NCBI GenBank assembly: GCA_951813015.1
Contig: CATOTG010000001.1
Span: forward strand, 62,001 to 126,000
DNA: 64,000 bases
Direction of reading: 5' to 3'
Source of the DNA: an uncultured Thermoanaerobaculia bacterium
Lineage (GTDB): Bacteria; Acidobacteriota; Thermoanaerobaculia; Multivoradales; Multivoraceae
Shown here: positions 8,850-17,624 of the stretch, piece by piece
Layout of the letters: every line of letters starts with the position of its first letter
How positions within the stretch are numbered: position 1 is the stretch's first letter
Notes under the pieces: generated by a model
What the model saw: the letters and a program-made list of their open reading frames with translations, nothing else
Told to the model about the DNA's origin: nothing
The model's database searches: none
Made by a program: the position numbers and the translations under genes

Positions 8850-8865
8850 CCGGCCCTCTGGCCGG
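8850..8865 (+). terminator. GC-rich hairpin after the LLM gene
   Basis: CCGGCC-CTCT-GGCCGG forms a perfect 6-bp stem with a 4-base loop, 12 bases after the stop codon. There is no T tract, so intrinsic termination is uncertain; it could simply stabilise the 3-prime end. Confidence 0.3.
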
Positions 8866-8984
8866 GGCCGCCCGCATCCCCGAGCTGGTCTCGTGGACGA
8901 AGATTCCGGAGCCTGGACAGTCGATCAGGGCATCCGGAACGCCGCCGCGAAGCGGCGAGCCGGCGCAGTGGTAACTTTTCGCCC

Positions 8985-9866
8985 ATGATCTACCTTCGCC
9001 GCCTCGCCCCGTTCGCCCTCGCCCTGCTGCTCCTCGCGGCCACCCCCGCCCTCGGCTCCGCTGACGAAGCGGGCGACCCCATCCGGGTCCTCTTCGTCAG
9101 CAAGTCCTCCGGCTTCCAGCACTCCTCGATCAAGCGCACGGACGGCCATCCCGGTCACGTCGACACCGTCCTCGCCCAAATCGGCGCCGAGCGCGGCTTC
9201 GCCGTCACCTCCACCAAGGACGCCGGCCTGATCAACGCCACCCAGCTCGCCAACTTCGATGTCGTCATCTTCTACACGACCGGCGACCTGACCCGGCGCG
9301 GCGGCGCCGGCGAGGGCCTCTTCCGCGGCGACGGCAATCCCCCGATGAGCGCCGACGGCGTCTCCGACCTGATCGCGTGGATCGAAGCCGGCGGCGGTTT
9401 CGTCGGCTTCCACCCCGCGACCGACACCTTCCACGGCGAGGGCGACGAAGTGACCCCCTACATCGGCATGATCGGCGGCGAGTTTCTCCACCACGGCGCC
9501 CAGTTCGAAGGCATCGTCCGGGTCGCCGACGCCGGCCACCCGACGATGGCCAACGTCGAAGACGGCTGGAAGATCATGGACGAGTGGTACCTGTACAAGA
9601 ACGTCGCCCAGGACGAACTGCACGTCCTCGCCCTGATGGACCCGGGCGAAGAACGGTCCAGGCAGGAGGTCTACGACATCGCCCCCTACCCCATCGTCTG
9701 GTGCCGCGAACTCGGCGCCGGCCGCGTCTTCCACAACGCGATGGGCCATCGCGAAGACGTCTGGTCCCACGAGATGTTCCAGACCTGGGTCGGCGACAGC
9801 ATCGAGTGGGCGGCCGGCAAGGGCGAGGCCGCCGCCGCCCCGAACTGGGGGGATGTGGTGCCCTGA
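8985..9866 (+). CDS. Secreted ThuA-domain protein
   Basis: A 293-residue protein with a Sec signal peptide (residues 1-26). The remainder is a ThuA/trehalose-utilisation type domain with a class I glutamine-amidotransferase-like fold: IRVLFVSKSSGFQHSS near residue 33, FDVVIFYTTGDL near 91, GGGFVGFHPATDTFHG near 131, FLHHGAQFEG near 165, and a closing VFHNAMGHRED segment. ThuA proteins are linked to sugar metabolism; secreted versions are common in Acidobacteriota, Planctomycetota and Bacteroidota and are thought to act on carbohydrates, but the reaction is not established. It is a single gene, convergent with the Fic gene 15 bases downstream. Confidence 0.85.
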   Translation: MIYLRRLAPFALALLLLAATPALGSADEAGDPIRVLFVSKSSGFQHSSIKRTDGHPGHVDTVLAQIGAERGFAVTSTKDAGLINATQLANFDVVIFYTTGDLTRRGGAGEGLFRGDGNPPMSADGVSDLIAWIEAGGGFVGFHPATDTFHGEGDEVTPYIGMIGGEFLHHGAQFEGIVRVADAGHPTMANVEDGWKIMDEWYLYKNVAQDELHVLALMDPGEERSRQEVYDIAPYPIVWCRELGAGRVFHNAMGHREDVWSHEMFQTWVGDSIEWAAGKGEAAAAPNWGDVVP

Positions 9867-9881
9867 GACTGGCGGCGAACT

Positions 9882-11042
9882 TCACTCCGCCTCCACGCCC
9901 TCGTTCAGGATCCTCAGGTACTCGCTGTAGACGTACACGCGGTTCCGGCTGAAGCCGGTGATCTCCCGGACGAGCGCTGCTCCTTCCAGGAGTCCCAGCG
10001 CAGCGGAGACGGTCGGGAACGTGAGTCCGGTGCGCCGGCACGTTTCCGGGATGGAGAGGATCGGGCGTTCCTGGAGGGCTTCGAGGACCCGTAGCGCTGA
10101 ACCGGCGCGGCGACCCTCCGCCGTGATGCGTTGCCGGTCCTCCGTGAATCGCTCGGTCAGGCGACCAGCGGTGGCGGCCGCGTTCTCGGCCGTTTCCTGT
10201 ACGCCCTGGAGGAAGAACGCCAGCCAGGCCTCCCAATCGCCCGTGTGCCGGATGCCGTTGAGCAGGTCGTAGTAGCGCTCTCGATGGCGCTTGAAGTACA
10301 CGCTGAGGTAGAGGAGCGGCTGGCGCAGCAAACCCGCCTCGCACAGCAGCAGGATGATCAGCAGACGACCGACGCGGCCGTTGCCGTCGAGGAACGGGTG
10401 GATCGTCTCGAACTGAACGTGGGCCAATCCCGCCCGTACCAGCGTCGGCAAACCGTCGTCCTCGGAGTGGAGGAAGCGCTCAAGGTCCGCCATGCAGTCC
10501 GCCACGGCCAGGTGCGGCGGCGGCACGAACAAGGCGTTGCCCGGACGGGCGCCGCCAATCCAGTTCTGCGAGCGGCGGAACTCACCAGGATCCTTGCTGG
10601 CGCCGCGGGCGCCGGACAGCAGGATGCCGTGCAACTCCCGGATCAACCGGTTCGAAAGCGGGAAGTCCTCACGCAACCGCTGCAGCCCATGCTCCAGAGC
10701 AGCGACGTAACGGGAGACTTCGGCGGCGTCGTCGCGCGGCGCCCCCGGAACCTGGTCGAGCTCGAAGAGCAGCAGATCGGAGAGTGACGACTGGGTACCT
10801 TCAATCTGCGAAGACAGCACCGCCTCCTTGCGGACGTACGAGTACACGAAGAGCGTCGGTTCCAGGAGCTGATTGGCGCCCTCCAGCCGCCCAAGGGCGA
10901 GACTGGCGGCTTCCAACGAACGAAGAAGAGGGCCTTCCAGGCTCAGCGGCGGCACTGGCGGCAGCGGCGCTGGAATGAAGGCGCGCACCCGCTCGCCTCC
11001 CGCGGCGGTCACCTCGTAGTGGCCGGGCATTGGACGTATCAT
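9882..11042 (-). CDS. Fic/DOC family protein (class II, self-inhibited)
   Basis: A 386-residue Fic enzyme. The catalytic motif HPFLDGNGRVGR lies near residue 213, with all residues needed for AMP transfer (or de-AMPylation). An N-terminal inhibitory motif SSQIEGT near residue 75 matches the S/TxxxE(G/N) consensus, so activity is probably autoinhibited by that Glu. A C-terminal winged-helix segment (residues about 320-386) follows, as in the SoFic-like group. The ATG at 11042 was preferred over an in-frame TTG at 11081 because MIRPMPGHYEVTAAGGE is the usual family beginning. No antitoxin-like small gene lies beside it, as expected for a class II Fic. The target is unknown. Confidence 0.9.
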   Translation of the reverse strand: MIRPMPGHYEVTAAGGERVRAFIPAPLPPVPPLSLEGPLLRSLEAASLALGRLEGANQLLEPTLFVYSYVRKEAVLSSQIEGTQSSLSDLLLFELDQVPGAPRDDAAEVSRYVAALEHGLQRLREDFPLSNRLIRELHGILLSGARGASKDPGEFRRSQNWIGGARPGNALFVPPPHLAVADCMADLERFLHSEDDGLPTLVRAGLAHVQFETIHPFLDGNGRVGRLLIILLLCEAGLLRQPLLYLSVYFKRHRERYYDLLNGIRHTGDWEAWLAFFLQGVQETAENAAATAGRLTERFTEDRQRITAEGRRAGSALRVLEALQERPILSIPETCRRTGLTFPTVSAALGLLEGAALVREITGFSRNRVYVYSEYLRILNEGVEAE

Positions 11043-11082
11043 GAGTGCACCCTGGTCTTCGTATGAAGACTTAGAGCTCAAG

Positions 11083-11429
11083 TCTTATCACGGATCGCAG
11101 AATCCGGCGCCTATGCAGGAACTTTGAACAAGGTGTCCAGTCGCGCTGCATTCGAGCGACCATGCATCTCAGCCCGGCATCGTGCCATCCGGGTGCTCGA
11201 TGACTCGCACCCGGAGGTGGGGCGCGTGTGGCGCGGAACGCGCCACACGGGCGTTGCTCCTCGGTCGCCCTTGTTCCCGGGATTGCGGGCGGCCCGATAT
11301 GCTCCCTCGTCGCGCCTTGCCGGGCGAGCGCCTGGCCACTCTCGGCGCCACACGGACTTCTGCCACGGGCTGTTAAGCGTCACCCCGATGTGAACGCGGT
11401 ACTCTCGACGGGCCTCAGAGGCTGAACCC
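11083..11429. repeat. Gene-free stretch with repeat-like segments and a perfect palindrome
   Basis: No convincing gene lies in these 347 bases. They hold an 11-bp perfect palindrome (11225-11249, CGTGTGGCGCG, loop GAA) that recurs in the 35-39 kb island. The word AACTTTGAACAAGG near 11119 resembles the arm of the inverted repeat at 12409-12445. The segment CGGACTTCTGCCACGGGCT near 11352-11372 is shared (reverse complement) with 38689-38707. The stretch looks like a mosaic of short interspersed repeats between the divergent Fic and radical SAM genes. Confidence 0.6.
11225..11249. repeat. REP-like palindrome, copy 1
   Basis: CGTGTGGCGCG, loop GAA, CGCGCCACACG: an 11-bp perfect stem with a 3-base loop. 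The same 10-bp stem with a different loop (TCC) occurs at 35311-35333, and with loop CCC and one end mismatch at 39019-39041. Constant stem with variable loop is how REP-type elements behave. Confidence 0.75.
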
Positions 11430-12392
11430 ATGTTCGACGCGCGACCTGTTCTGCTTTCGACGGAGTTCCCTCCGCTGCGACGCCGGCGAATCGCCACGCT
11501 GCAGGTGAACCTCGGCTATCGCTGCAACCTGAGTTGCGTTCACTGTCACGTCAACGCCGGGCCCCACCGCACCGAGATGATGTCCACCGCCGTCGTGGAC
11601 GAGGTGATCGCGGCCATCGACCGGCTGGAGATCGAGACACTCGATCTCACCGGCGGAGCGCCGGAGCTGCATCCCGCGTTCCGCCGACTCGTGCGGGCGG
11701 GGCGCCGACGAGGCATCGAGGTGATCGACCGTTGCAACCTCACGGTGCTGTTCGAGGAGGGCCAGGAGACGCTGGCCACGTTCCTGGCCCGCGAAGAGGT
11801 CACCGTGATCGCCTCCCTGCCCTGCTATCTCGAGGAGAACGTCGAGCAGCAGCGCGGCAAGGGCGTGTACGGGGACAGCATCCGCGCCCTCAAGCTGCTG
11901 AACGACCTCGGCTACGGACAGGACGCCGCGCGCCGGCTCCATCTCGTCTTCAATCCGGCAGGCGCGGTGCTGCCGCCGCCACAGGCGGAACTCGAGGCGG
12001 CCTACAAGCGCGAACTCCGGCGACGATTCGGCGTCGTGTTCGACCAGCTCTTCGTGCTCACGAACATGCCGATCAACCGCTTCGGCGCCGTCCTGAAAGC
12101 GCACGGCGAACTCGACGCCTACATGGCGCTGCTGCGGGACAACCACAGCGCGGAGAACGTACCGGGCGTCATGTGCCGCGACACGGTCAGCGTCGACTGG
12201 CAGGGCAACCTGTACGACTGCGACTTCAACCAGATGCTGGGCCTGCGGGCGACGGTCGGCGGGCGCCCCGCGCGCCTCGCCGACCTCGTCCGGGGAGGGC
12301 CGCTCGAGAAGGCCTGCATCGCCACGGCCGGCCACTGCTTCGGCTGCACCGCCGGCCAGGGCAGCAGTTGCACCGGAGCTCTGGACGGTTGA
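11430..12392 (+). CDS. arsS: Radical SAM/SPASM-like protein (ArsS/DUF3641 type)
   Basis: A 320-residue radical SAM enzyme. The 4Fe-4S motif CNLSCVHC (C32, C36, C39) sits in the first strand; LDLTGGAPELHPAF near residue 72 is the SAM-binding GGxP equivalent. A cysteine-rich C-terminus (MCRDTVSVDWQGNLYDCDFNQ near 247, then HCFGCTAGQGSSC) suggests an additional cluster. This architecture and the order of motifs match the group named arsenosugar biosynthesis radical SAM protein ArsS (formerly DUF3641/Cys-rich rSAM). That role was inferred from arsenic gene neighbourhoods; here no arsM or other arsenic gene is adjacent, so the substrate is open. The ATG start gives the expected short N-terminus. 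Confidence 0.8.
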   Translation: MFDARPVLLSTEFPPLRRRRIATLQVNLGYRCNLSCVHCHVNAGPHRTEMMSTAVVDEVIAAIDRLEIETLDLTGGAPELHPAFRRLVRAGRRRGIEVIDRCNLTVLFEEGQETLATFLAREEVTVIASLPCYLEENVEQQRGKGVYGDSIRALKLLNDLGYGQDAARRLHLVFNPAGAVLPPPQAELEAAYKRELRRRFGVVFDQLFVLTNMPINRFGAVLKAHGELDAYMALLRDNHSAENVPGVMCRDTVSVDWQGNLYDCDFNQMLGLRATVGGRPARLADLVRGGPLEKACIATAGHCFGCTAGQGSSCTGALDG

Positions 12393-12408
12393 TTGCTGCT
12401 CTTGTGCA

Positions 12409-12445
12409 GCAACCTTGAATAAGGAATCTCCCTATTCAAAGTTGC
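12409..12445. repeat. Imperfect inverted repeat after the radical SAM gene
   Basis: GCAAC-C-TTGAATA ... TATTCAA-A-GTTGC: two arms of 5+7 paired bases separated by a single mismatch, plus an inner GG/CC pair around an AATCT loop. It begins 17 bases after the stop codon. It could act as a transcript-end hairpin, but a related half arm (AACTTTGAACAAGG) near 11119 suggests a repeat family rather than a dedicated terminator. Confidence 0.6.
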
Positions 12446-12550
12446 CCCCCAAGTCTTGGCAGGGGCATTGCCCTGCACGCCTCGCGACCTCTCCCGTGAA
12501 CGGGGAAGCGGCAACAACCGGGGGCAGGGCTGTTCCAAAGTCGGGAACTC

Positions 12551-12675
12551 CGATGTCCGAGGTGCGGAAACCACTCCTGGGTGGGAAGATCGGTGCTGGC
12601 ACAACTCTCTGCTCTCGGGAACGCGGGTGCCCTGCACGCACGCGGCGCGAAGCGTCGGACTTTGGAATGGTCCTG
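12551..12675 (-). repeat. Dispersed intergenic repeat, copy B
   Basis: The reverse complement of this stretch aligns to 5205-5334 (shared blocks CCGACGCTTCGCGCC, ACCCGCG, TCCCGAG, GGAGTG, TTTCCGCAC). It lies in the 365-base gene-free interval between the radical SAM gene and imuA (12393-12757). The rest of that interval holds the inverted repeat at 12409-12445 and two GCCCTGCACGC words, and no gene. Confidence 0.75.
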
Positions 12676-12757
12676 ACAACCGGGGTTCCCGTTTACGCCT
12701 TAGTTGCGCTAAGATGTTCTCTTCCCACTTTCATTCCTCTCGTTCCGCTTCGACGCC

Positions 12758-13594
12758 GTGACTTCCCTGCCCGCAGCTCTCACCGACCCGCAATGGCCGC
12801 GATCCCTGGTGTGCCAGCTCCGGAGCGGACGGGAACTGGTGGGCGGCGATCCCACGAGGCCACCGATCGTGCAGGCCGACCACGACGTGTTCGCCACGCG
12901 GCTTGCCGGCGTCGACCGGTTGCTGGACGGCGGCATCCGCCGCGGGCAGACGATCGAACTGGTCGGCCCCCGGAGCAGCGGCCGCTTCTCCCTCGTGCTG
13001 GAGCTTTTGACCGGGGCCACCCGGAGCGGGGAGGCAGCGGCGCTGATCGATCTGGGAGATCACTTCGATCCGCAGGCGGCGGCGCGCGCCGGGGTCGTCC
13101 TCGAACGGCTGCTCTGGGCGCGGCCCGAACGACTGAAGCAGGCGCTGGGCAGCGCGGAAGTGCTGATCGGCGGCGGTTTCCCCCTGATCGTGATCGACCT
13201 CGGTCTACCCCCGGTCCCCGGCGGCCGCGGCAAGGAGTCGGCGTGGCTGCGGCTGCGGCGGGCGGCTGAGAACCACCGGACCGCGCTGCTGATCGCCAGT
13301 CCGTACCGCGCTGGCGGGACGGCGCCGCAGAAAGTCCTCGACCTGGGATCGCGAACGCCACAGGGACGCGCTCTCTGGGCGCAGGCCGCACCGAGGAGCC
13401 CGCGCTTGCTCGACGGGCTCAGAACCCGGTTGGAACTCGCCAAGTCGCGCGGCGAACGGCCGGGTACTTCGGCCGATGTCGAACTGCGCGTTCTCACCAG
13501 CAGCCTGCGGCGCCCGCTGACCGGCGCGCCTCCCCAACGGGCGGAGAGCCACCGCTCCGGCTCGTCCGCCGAGGTCCTGAGGCGTGCCGGCTAA
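12758..13594 (+). CDS. imuA: ImuA-like RecA-fold protein of the mutasome
   Basis: A 278-residue protein resembling the RecA/ImuA (SulA-like) partner of translesion synthesis. Residues 40-90 contain GVDRLLDGGIRRGQTIELVGPRSSGRF, i.e. the RecA core beginning with a degenerate P-loop (GPRSSGR, lacking the canonical Lys), followed by AALIDLGDHFDPQAA and a Walker-B-like LIVIDLGLP near 147. ImuA does not need strand-exchange activity; it helps assemble ImuB and DnaE2 at damage. It overlaps imuB by 11 bases, which fixes the functional assignment. Start is GTG at 12758. No LexA box was recognised upstream. Confidence 0.75.
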   Translation: MTSLPAALTDPQWPRSLVCQLRSGRELVGGDPTRPPIVQADHDVFATRLAGVDRLLDGGIRRGQTIELVGPRSSGRFSLVLELLTGATRSGEAAALIDLGDHFDPQAAARAGVVLERLLWARPERLKQALGSAEVLIGGGFPLIVIDLGLPPVPGGRGKESAWLRLRRAAENHRTALLIASPYRAGGTAPQKVLDLGSRTPQGRALWAQAAPRSPRLLDGLRTRLELAKSRGERPGTSADVELRVLTSSLRRPLTGAPPQRAESHRSGSSAEVLRRAG

Positions 13595-15383
13595 ACGCCG
13601 GAGAAGAACCCGCATCGCCTGCATGGAGGCGGCGCTGTTTCCGCTAGCCGCCTACCTGCGGGGGGCGCCGGAGCTCGCCCGCGAGGCGGTTGTGGTTCAC
13701 GAAGGCCCTTCGGCTCGGATCGTCGCCGCCTCCCGGCTGGCACGCCGAGCGGGGGTGCGCCCGGGGCTGACCGTGGCCCAGGCCCGCAACATCGAATCCG
13801 GGCTGGTCGACCGCGTGCGCGACCCGGAGCGCGAGCACACCGCACAGGAAGTGCTGCTCGAGATCGCCGGCGACTTCTCGCCCCGGGTGGAGGACGGCGG
13901 CGAGGGCATGGTCTATCTCGACCTGGCCGGCATCGGTCCGGCATCCGCCGGGAACGCAGACCGCTGCACGGCAAGCGGCGGCGGCGCGAGGGTCGCCGGG
14001 AGACCCCGGGCCGCCGTGCAGGCAGGCGAGGAAGTCCACGAGTACGACCTTCAGGCTCTGCGGGTCGAACCTGAGCTACCTTGGGCCGCCGTGCAGGCAG
14101 GCGAGGAAGTCCACGGCCGGGGTCGAAGCGCCGCTCACCCATCGCCGCCCGCAAGCACCGACAACGACGAGCACAGCCTCGGCCAGTCGATCATGCGGAA
14201 CATGGACGCCGCCGGCCTCCCCGGCCGGGTCGGCATCGCCGGCAGCAAGCTCGCGGCGCGGGCCGCGGCCGCCCTGCCACGGTCGCCGAATGTCGTGGCG
14301 CCCCGCGGCGAGGCCCGGTTTCTGGCGCCGTTGCCGCTCAGTTCCCTGATCGACGACGGCAGCGGCAGCAGCCGGGGCGCAGCAACGGACGGCGACGACG
14401 ACCAGGAGATCCTCCATACGCTGAAGCTCTGGGGCCTGCGCACGGTCGGCGACCTGGCCGGCCTGCCCGCGGGCGAGGTCCACAGCCGCCTCGGCGAACG
14501 CGGCGCGGCGCTCCATGCCGCCGCCCGGGGCTTCGACCCGGAGCCGCTCACGCCCCGTCCACCGCCGCCCACCTTCCGCGAGGCACAGACCTTCGAGTGG
14601 CCGATCGACAACCTGGAGCCGTTCCTTTTCGTCGCCCGCGGCGCGGTTGAGCGACTCACCACCCGGCTCGAAGACCGGGGCATGGGCTGCAAGCGGCTTG
14701 AGCTGTCACTCAAGCTCGAACCCGAAGGCCTCCACGAACTGACAATCGAACTGCCGGCGCCCACGCGCGAGGCCCGGACGTTGCTGTCGCTCGTCCGCCT
14801 CCACCTGGAGGCGGAACCGCCGCGGGCGCCGATCACCGGCATGCACCTTCTGGCCCATCCCGATGTCCCGCAAAAAATCCAGCTCAGCCTGCTCGGGCCA
14901 GCCGCCCTGTCGCCAGATCGCCTGGCCGCCGTCACCGCCCGCCTGCTCGCCCTGCTCGGCCCGAACCGCGCAGGCTCGCCGCGCACCCGGAACGGCCACC
15001 TGCCGGAGCGCTACCGGCTGGCCGACTACGATCCGCCCCCGCCGCCGCGGATCCGGCTCGAACCGAGGCCCGGCCGCGGCATGCTGGCGGTCCGAACCCT
15101 GCGGCCGCCGGTCGAGGTCGAGGTGCTGGCCACGGACAGCAACGCCCGCACTCCCTGCCCCGCACCGGTGCGAATCAACCCCCTGCCCACCGAAGAACGC
15201 CACGTCCGCATCGAGGGCGCGGTGCGTGTCGCCGCCGGCCCCTGGGAAATCGAGGAGGGTTGGTGGCGGGAGGCCCCGGCACTGCGGGACTACTGGGACG
15301 TCGAACTGCGGAGCGGCGCCGTGTGCCGGATCTACCGCGATCGGACGTCGGAACGGTGGTTCGCGGACGGCGTGTACGACTGA
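13584..15383 (+). CDS. imuB: ImuB, Y-family polymerase-like mutasome scaffold
   Basis: A 599-residue Y-family polymerase homologue. Recognisable blocks are ARIVAASRLARRAGVRPG near residue 48, GMVYLDLAGIG near 108, PGRVGIAGSKLAARAAA near 214, LKLWGLRTVGDLAGLPAGEV near 275 (helix-hairpin-helix region), then a little-finger-like domain and the long ImuB-specific C-terminal tail. The catalytic acidic positions of true polymerases are not evident, as expected: ImuB is an inactive scaffold that links DnaE2 to the beta clamp. Between YLDLAG and GRVGIAG sits an extra low-complexity stretch that contains a 75-bp duplication. An alternative Met at residue 14 is possible. It is coupled to imuA; dnaE2 lies 5 kb downstream. 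Confidence 0.8.
   Translation: MPAKRRRRTRIACMEAALFPLAAYLRGAPELAREAVVVHEGPSARIVAASRLARRAGVRPGLTVAQARNIESGLVDRVRDPEREHTAQEVLLEIAGDFSPRVEDGGEGMVYLDLAGIGPASAGNADRCTASGGGARVAGRPRAAVQAGEEVHEYDLQALRVEPELPWAAVQAGEEVHGRGRSAAHPSPPASTDNDEHSLGQSIMRNMDAAGLPGRVGIAGSKLAARAAAALPRSPNVVAPRGEARFLAPLPLSSLIDDGSGSSRGAATDGDDDQEILHTLKLWGLRTVGDLAGLPAGEVHSRLGERGAALHAAARGFDPEPLTPRPPPPTFREAQTFEWPIDNLEPFLFVARGAVERLTTRLEDRGMGCKRLELSLKLEPEGLHELTIELPAPTREARTLLSLVRLHLEAEPPRAPITGMHLLAHPDVPQKIQLSLLGPAALSPDRLAAVTARLLALLGPNRAGSPRTRNGHLPERYRLADYDPPPPPRIRLEPRPGRGMLAVRTLRPPVEVEVLATDSNARTPCPAPVRINPLPTEERHVRIEGAVRVAAGPWEIEEGWWREAPALRDYWDVELRSGAVCRIYRDRTSERWFADGVYD
14008..14115 (+). repeat. 75-bp-period direct repeat inside imuB
   Basis: A 33-base word (GGGCCGCCGTGCAGGCAGG...) occurs identically at 14008-14040 and 14083-14115, period exactly 75. 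It writes AAVQAGEEVH twice in the ImuB protein, in frame, within an insertion between two conserved Y-family blocks. Confidence 0.9.
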
Positions 15384-15420
15384 GGGCCCCGACCGAACAC
15401 GCGCTACTCCCTGGAGCTCC

Positions 15421-16620
15421 TTACACCGCAACAGGAGATTCCGGGCCACGCAGACAGCGACGCACGAAGTCGTCGAACAAGGGTACTGTAAAGTCAATCT
15501 CTCCCCAACGCGGCGCGTAGCAAAGCCCCTTCTTGATCAGCTTGTCCCGTACGGGTCCCACACCCGGCGTGTCCTTGCCCATGGTCGAGGCGACGCGACC
15601 TGAGGCGTACGGGCCTGCCCCAAGCGAAGCCATGGCGACCAGGTAGTCACGCTCTGAATCGGTCGTGCGGTCGATCCGGACGCGGAAGAAGCCTGTATCA
15701 AGTTCGTCGACCGCCATTGGCACCGCAGTAGCCACGTCCGAGGCAGTGATTTGCGCGGGCCCCTCCGCCTGGTCCCACGCCTGCTTGCCGAACTCCTGAA
15801 GGAAGTAGGGGTAGCCCCGAGTCTCATCGACGATTCGGTCGAGCGCGGCCGGCTGCCAAACGACTCCTTCTTCGTCAGCCGGCTCGACCAGGGCAGCCCT
15901 CGCGTCGTCGGCGCCCAGACTGTTGATCCATCGGAAGTTGAACAGCCGCTCCGCGTAGGACTTGGCTTCACCCGCAAGCGCAGGCACCGACGGCAGACCG
16001 GCAGCGACTACCAGAAACGGAAGCTGCTCCTGATTGACCTGGTGAAGGCCGACGATCAGAGCGGCCAAGTCCTTCGATTTCAGGTACTGCACTTCGTCGA
16101 CCGTGACCAGGACCCCTTTGCCCCGCTCGCGAGCTGCTGCGCCAACCTCCGTGAACAGAGCCGCCAGGTCTTCGTCCAGCAGGCCTGAATCGGCCCAGCC
16201 CGGCACGGGATCGAGTCCCATGGACAGCTCTCCGGCACCGTCGGGGAGATTCCATCTCATCTGGAACGACCTCAGTACACCTAGCGCCCGCCTGGCCCGG
16301 TCGGCAACGTTCTGCGCCGGAGAGAGACGCAAGAGCACCTTTCGCACGAGTTCGGCCATCGCCTGCGGGAACCGCATTCCCTGGCCGGCTTCAAGTGGCT
16401 GGCAGACCCAGTCGCGGCTCTGCCCCATGCGACGGAACTCCTGGAGGAGCACGGTCTTCCCCACACCGCGAAGCCCGGTCAGGATCACGCTCTTGGCGAA
16501 ACGGCCGCGGCGCAGACGCTCGATGGCGATGCGGATGGTCTCCAGTTCGGCATCCCGGCCGACAAGCGCAGGCGGAGGGTTGCCGGCACCTGGGCTATAG
16601 GGGTTGCGGGTCGGATCCAT
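15421..16620 (-). CDS. AAA-family ATPase with C-terminal winged helix
   Basis: A 399-residue STAND/AAA-type ATPase. Walker A is GLRGVGKT (residues 49-56); Walker B is VLVTVDEVQ near 170; a sensor-like segment (LVVAAGLPSVP) follows near 205. Residues about 320-395 look like a winged-helix DNA-binding domain. The plan resembles the Orc1/Cdc6-like stand-alone ATPases common in prokaryotes, often annotated AAA family ATPase, with no defined role. Its upstream DNA (16630-16690) is unusually AT-rich for this window, which suggests its own promoter and possibly horizontal acquisition. It converges with imuB, 37 bases away, and separates imuAB from dnaE2. Confidence 0.75.
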   Translation of the reverse strand: MDPTRNPYSPGAGNPPPALVGRDAELETIRIAIERLRRGRFAKSVILTGLRGVGKTVLLQEFRRMGQSRDWVCQPLEAGQGMRFPQAMAELVRKVLLRLSPAQNVADRARRALGVLRSFQMRWNLPDGAGELSMGLDPVPGWADSGLLDEDLAALFTEVGAAARERGKGVLVTVDEVQYLKSKDLAALIVGLHQVNQEQLPFLVVAAGLPSVPALAGEAKSYAERLFNFRWINSLGADDARAALVEPADEEGVVWQPAALDRIVDETRGYPYFLQEFGKQAWDQAEGPAQITASDVATAVPMAVDELDTGFFRVRIDRTTDSERDYLVAMASLGAGPYASGRVASTMGKDTPGVGPVRDKLIKKGLCYAPRWGEIDFTVPLFDDFVRRCLRGPESPVAV

Positions 16621-16939
16621 CGGTCGATTATAGGGATCTGCCCGACTTTTATCGAGTACGAGTAAAAATGACGCAGACTGCTATAAATCCCCGATCTCTA
16701 CGGCCCCATCAGGGCCCGGTCACTCATGCCAACGAGGACCTGGTGAGGCTCAACCACAGAATCTCCGGTCGTCACCGCAATGGCGACCTCGTTGTCACCG
16801 AGTTGGACGCCCACGGGATCCGAACCACCGCAACGCGAGTACTGATTCGCAGTGGCAACGCCGCTGCGCCCGACGGTGCACCTGCTGTGCATGGGCATTT
16901 CCACCGAACTACGGGGGCTCACTTCACCGCGAGCCATGG
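16621..16939. other. Gene-free stretch, AT-rich at its left end
   Basis: These 319 bases lie upstream of the AAA ATPase. The first 70 bases are locally AT-rich (TTATAGGGATC, GAGTAAAAATGACG, CTATAAATCC) and probably hold the ATPase promoter. The remainder is open on both strands over about 80 codons (minus strand 16698-16937; plus strand likewise), but neither translation looks like a family and no ribosome site is evident; it may be a gene remnant. Confidence 0.4.
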
Positions 16940-17446
16940 TCAGACTTCGTGTACGGGCGGTTGATCATCAGGCGGCGTTCCTGGTGTGGTCGGCGTCCTC
17001 GGTTTGTTCGATGCCGTCAACGAAGCGGACATCGCGGACGACTCTGGTGATGTGGCGGAAGCCCCGCAGGCGTCGCTGGGCGCCGAGATCCCGCCGATCA
17101 TCTGCTCCACCACCACCCGGCCGCCGATCAGGTGCTCCTGGATGACCCGTTCCAGGACCTCCGGGGTACAGCCCCAGTACCAGACGCCCTCCGGGTAGAC
17201 GACGGCGATCGGGCCGGCGTCGCAGATGCGCAGACAGTTCGCCTTGGTGCGCATCACCGCGCCCGACTCGGTGAGGCCAAGTTCGACCAGCCGGCGCTTG
17301 AGGCAGGTCCAGGACTCGAGCGACGCTTCCCGGTCGCAGCACTTCGGCTTCGTCTGGTCGCAGCACAGGAAGATGTGCCGCTGCACGTTGGCGATACCGA
17401 TCGCCTCCGCCTTGCGCCGGGCACGCTCGAGAGCTTCAGGGTCCAT
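16940..17446 (-). CDS. Thioredoxin-like [2Fe-2S] ferredoxin
   Basis: A 168-residue protein. Residues 20-120 match the thioredoxin-fold (2Fe-2S) ferredoxin family: [16 protein letters not shown] near 21 with the cluster cysteines, [19 protein letters not shown] near 76 with the second cysteine pair, then [14 protein letters not shown]. It would carry electrons for an unknown partner. The last 45 residues are a Ser/Pro/Ala-rich tail not usual in the family, so the real stop may have been lost or the tail added. The start at 17446 ([14 protein letters not shown]) gives the normal short N-terminus; upstream frame continuation was rejected. Confidence 0.8.
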   Translation of the reverse strand: MDPEALERARRKAEAIGIANVQRHIFLCCDQTKPKCCDREASLESWTCLKRRLVELGLTESGAVMRTKANCLRICDAGPIAVVYPEGVWYWGCTPEVLERVIQEHLIGGRVVVEQMIGGISAPSDACGASATSPESSAMSASLTASNKPRTPTTPGTPPDDQPPVHEV

Positions 17447-17624
17447 GGCGGCGATGATTCCATGACCCCGGAGCCTGCGCCACGGGCCCTGTCTGGTGCG
17501 GGTATGTCCAGGGGTTGGCGAACTTCCCACCGCGCAAGCTGCTCGGGCTCCTTGCCCGCCGACTGGCCCGCCGACTGGTCGCGCCCGCCATGGAGCAACG
17601 CCATAGCCATGTAGGCTCCACTTC

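Noticed and set aside
8850..8865. Strong intrinsic terminator after the LLM gene
   Set aside because: Stem is only 6 bp and has no T tract; kept only as a low-confidence hairpin.
16790..16830. tRNA-like T-arm on the minus strand (GGTTCGGATCCCGTGGGC)
   Set aside because: The T stem does not pair properly and no D arm, anticodon arm or acceptor stem could be assembled around it.
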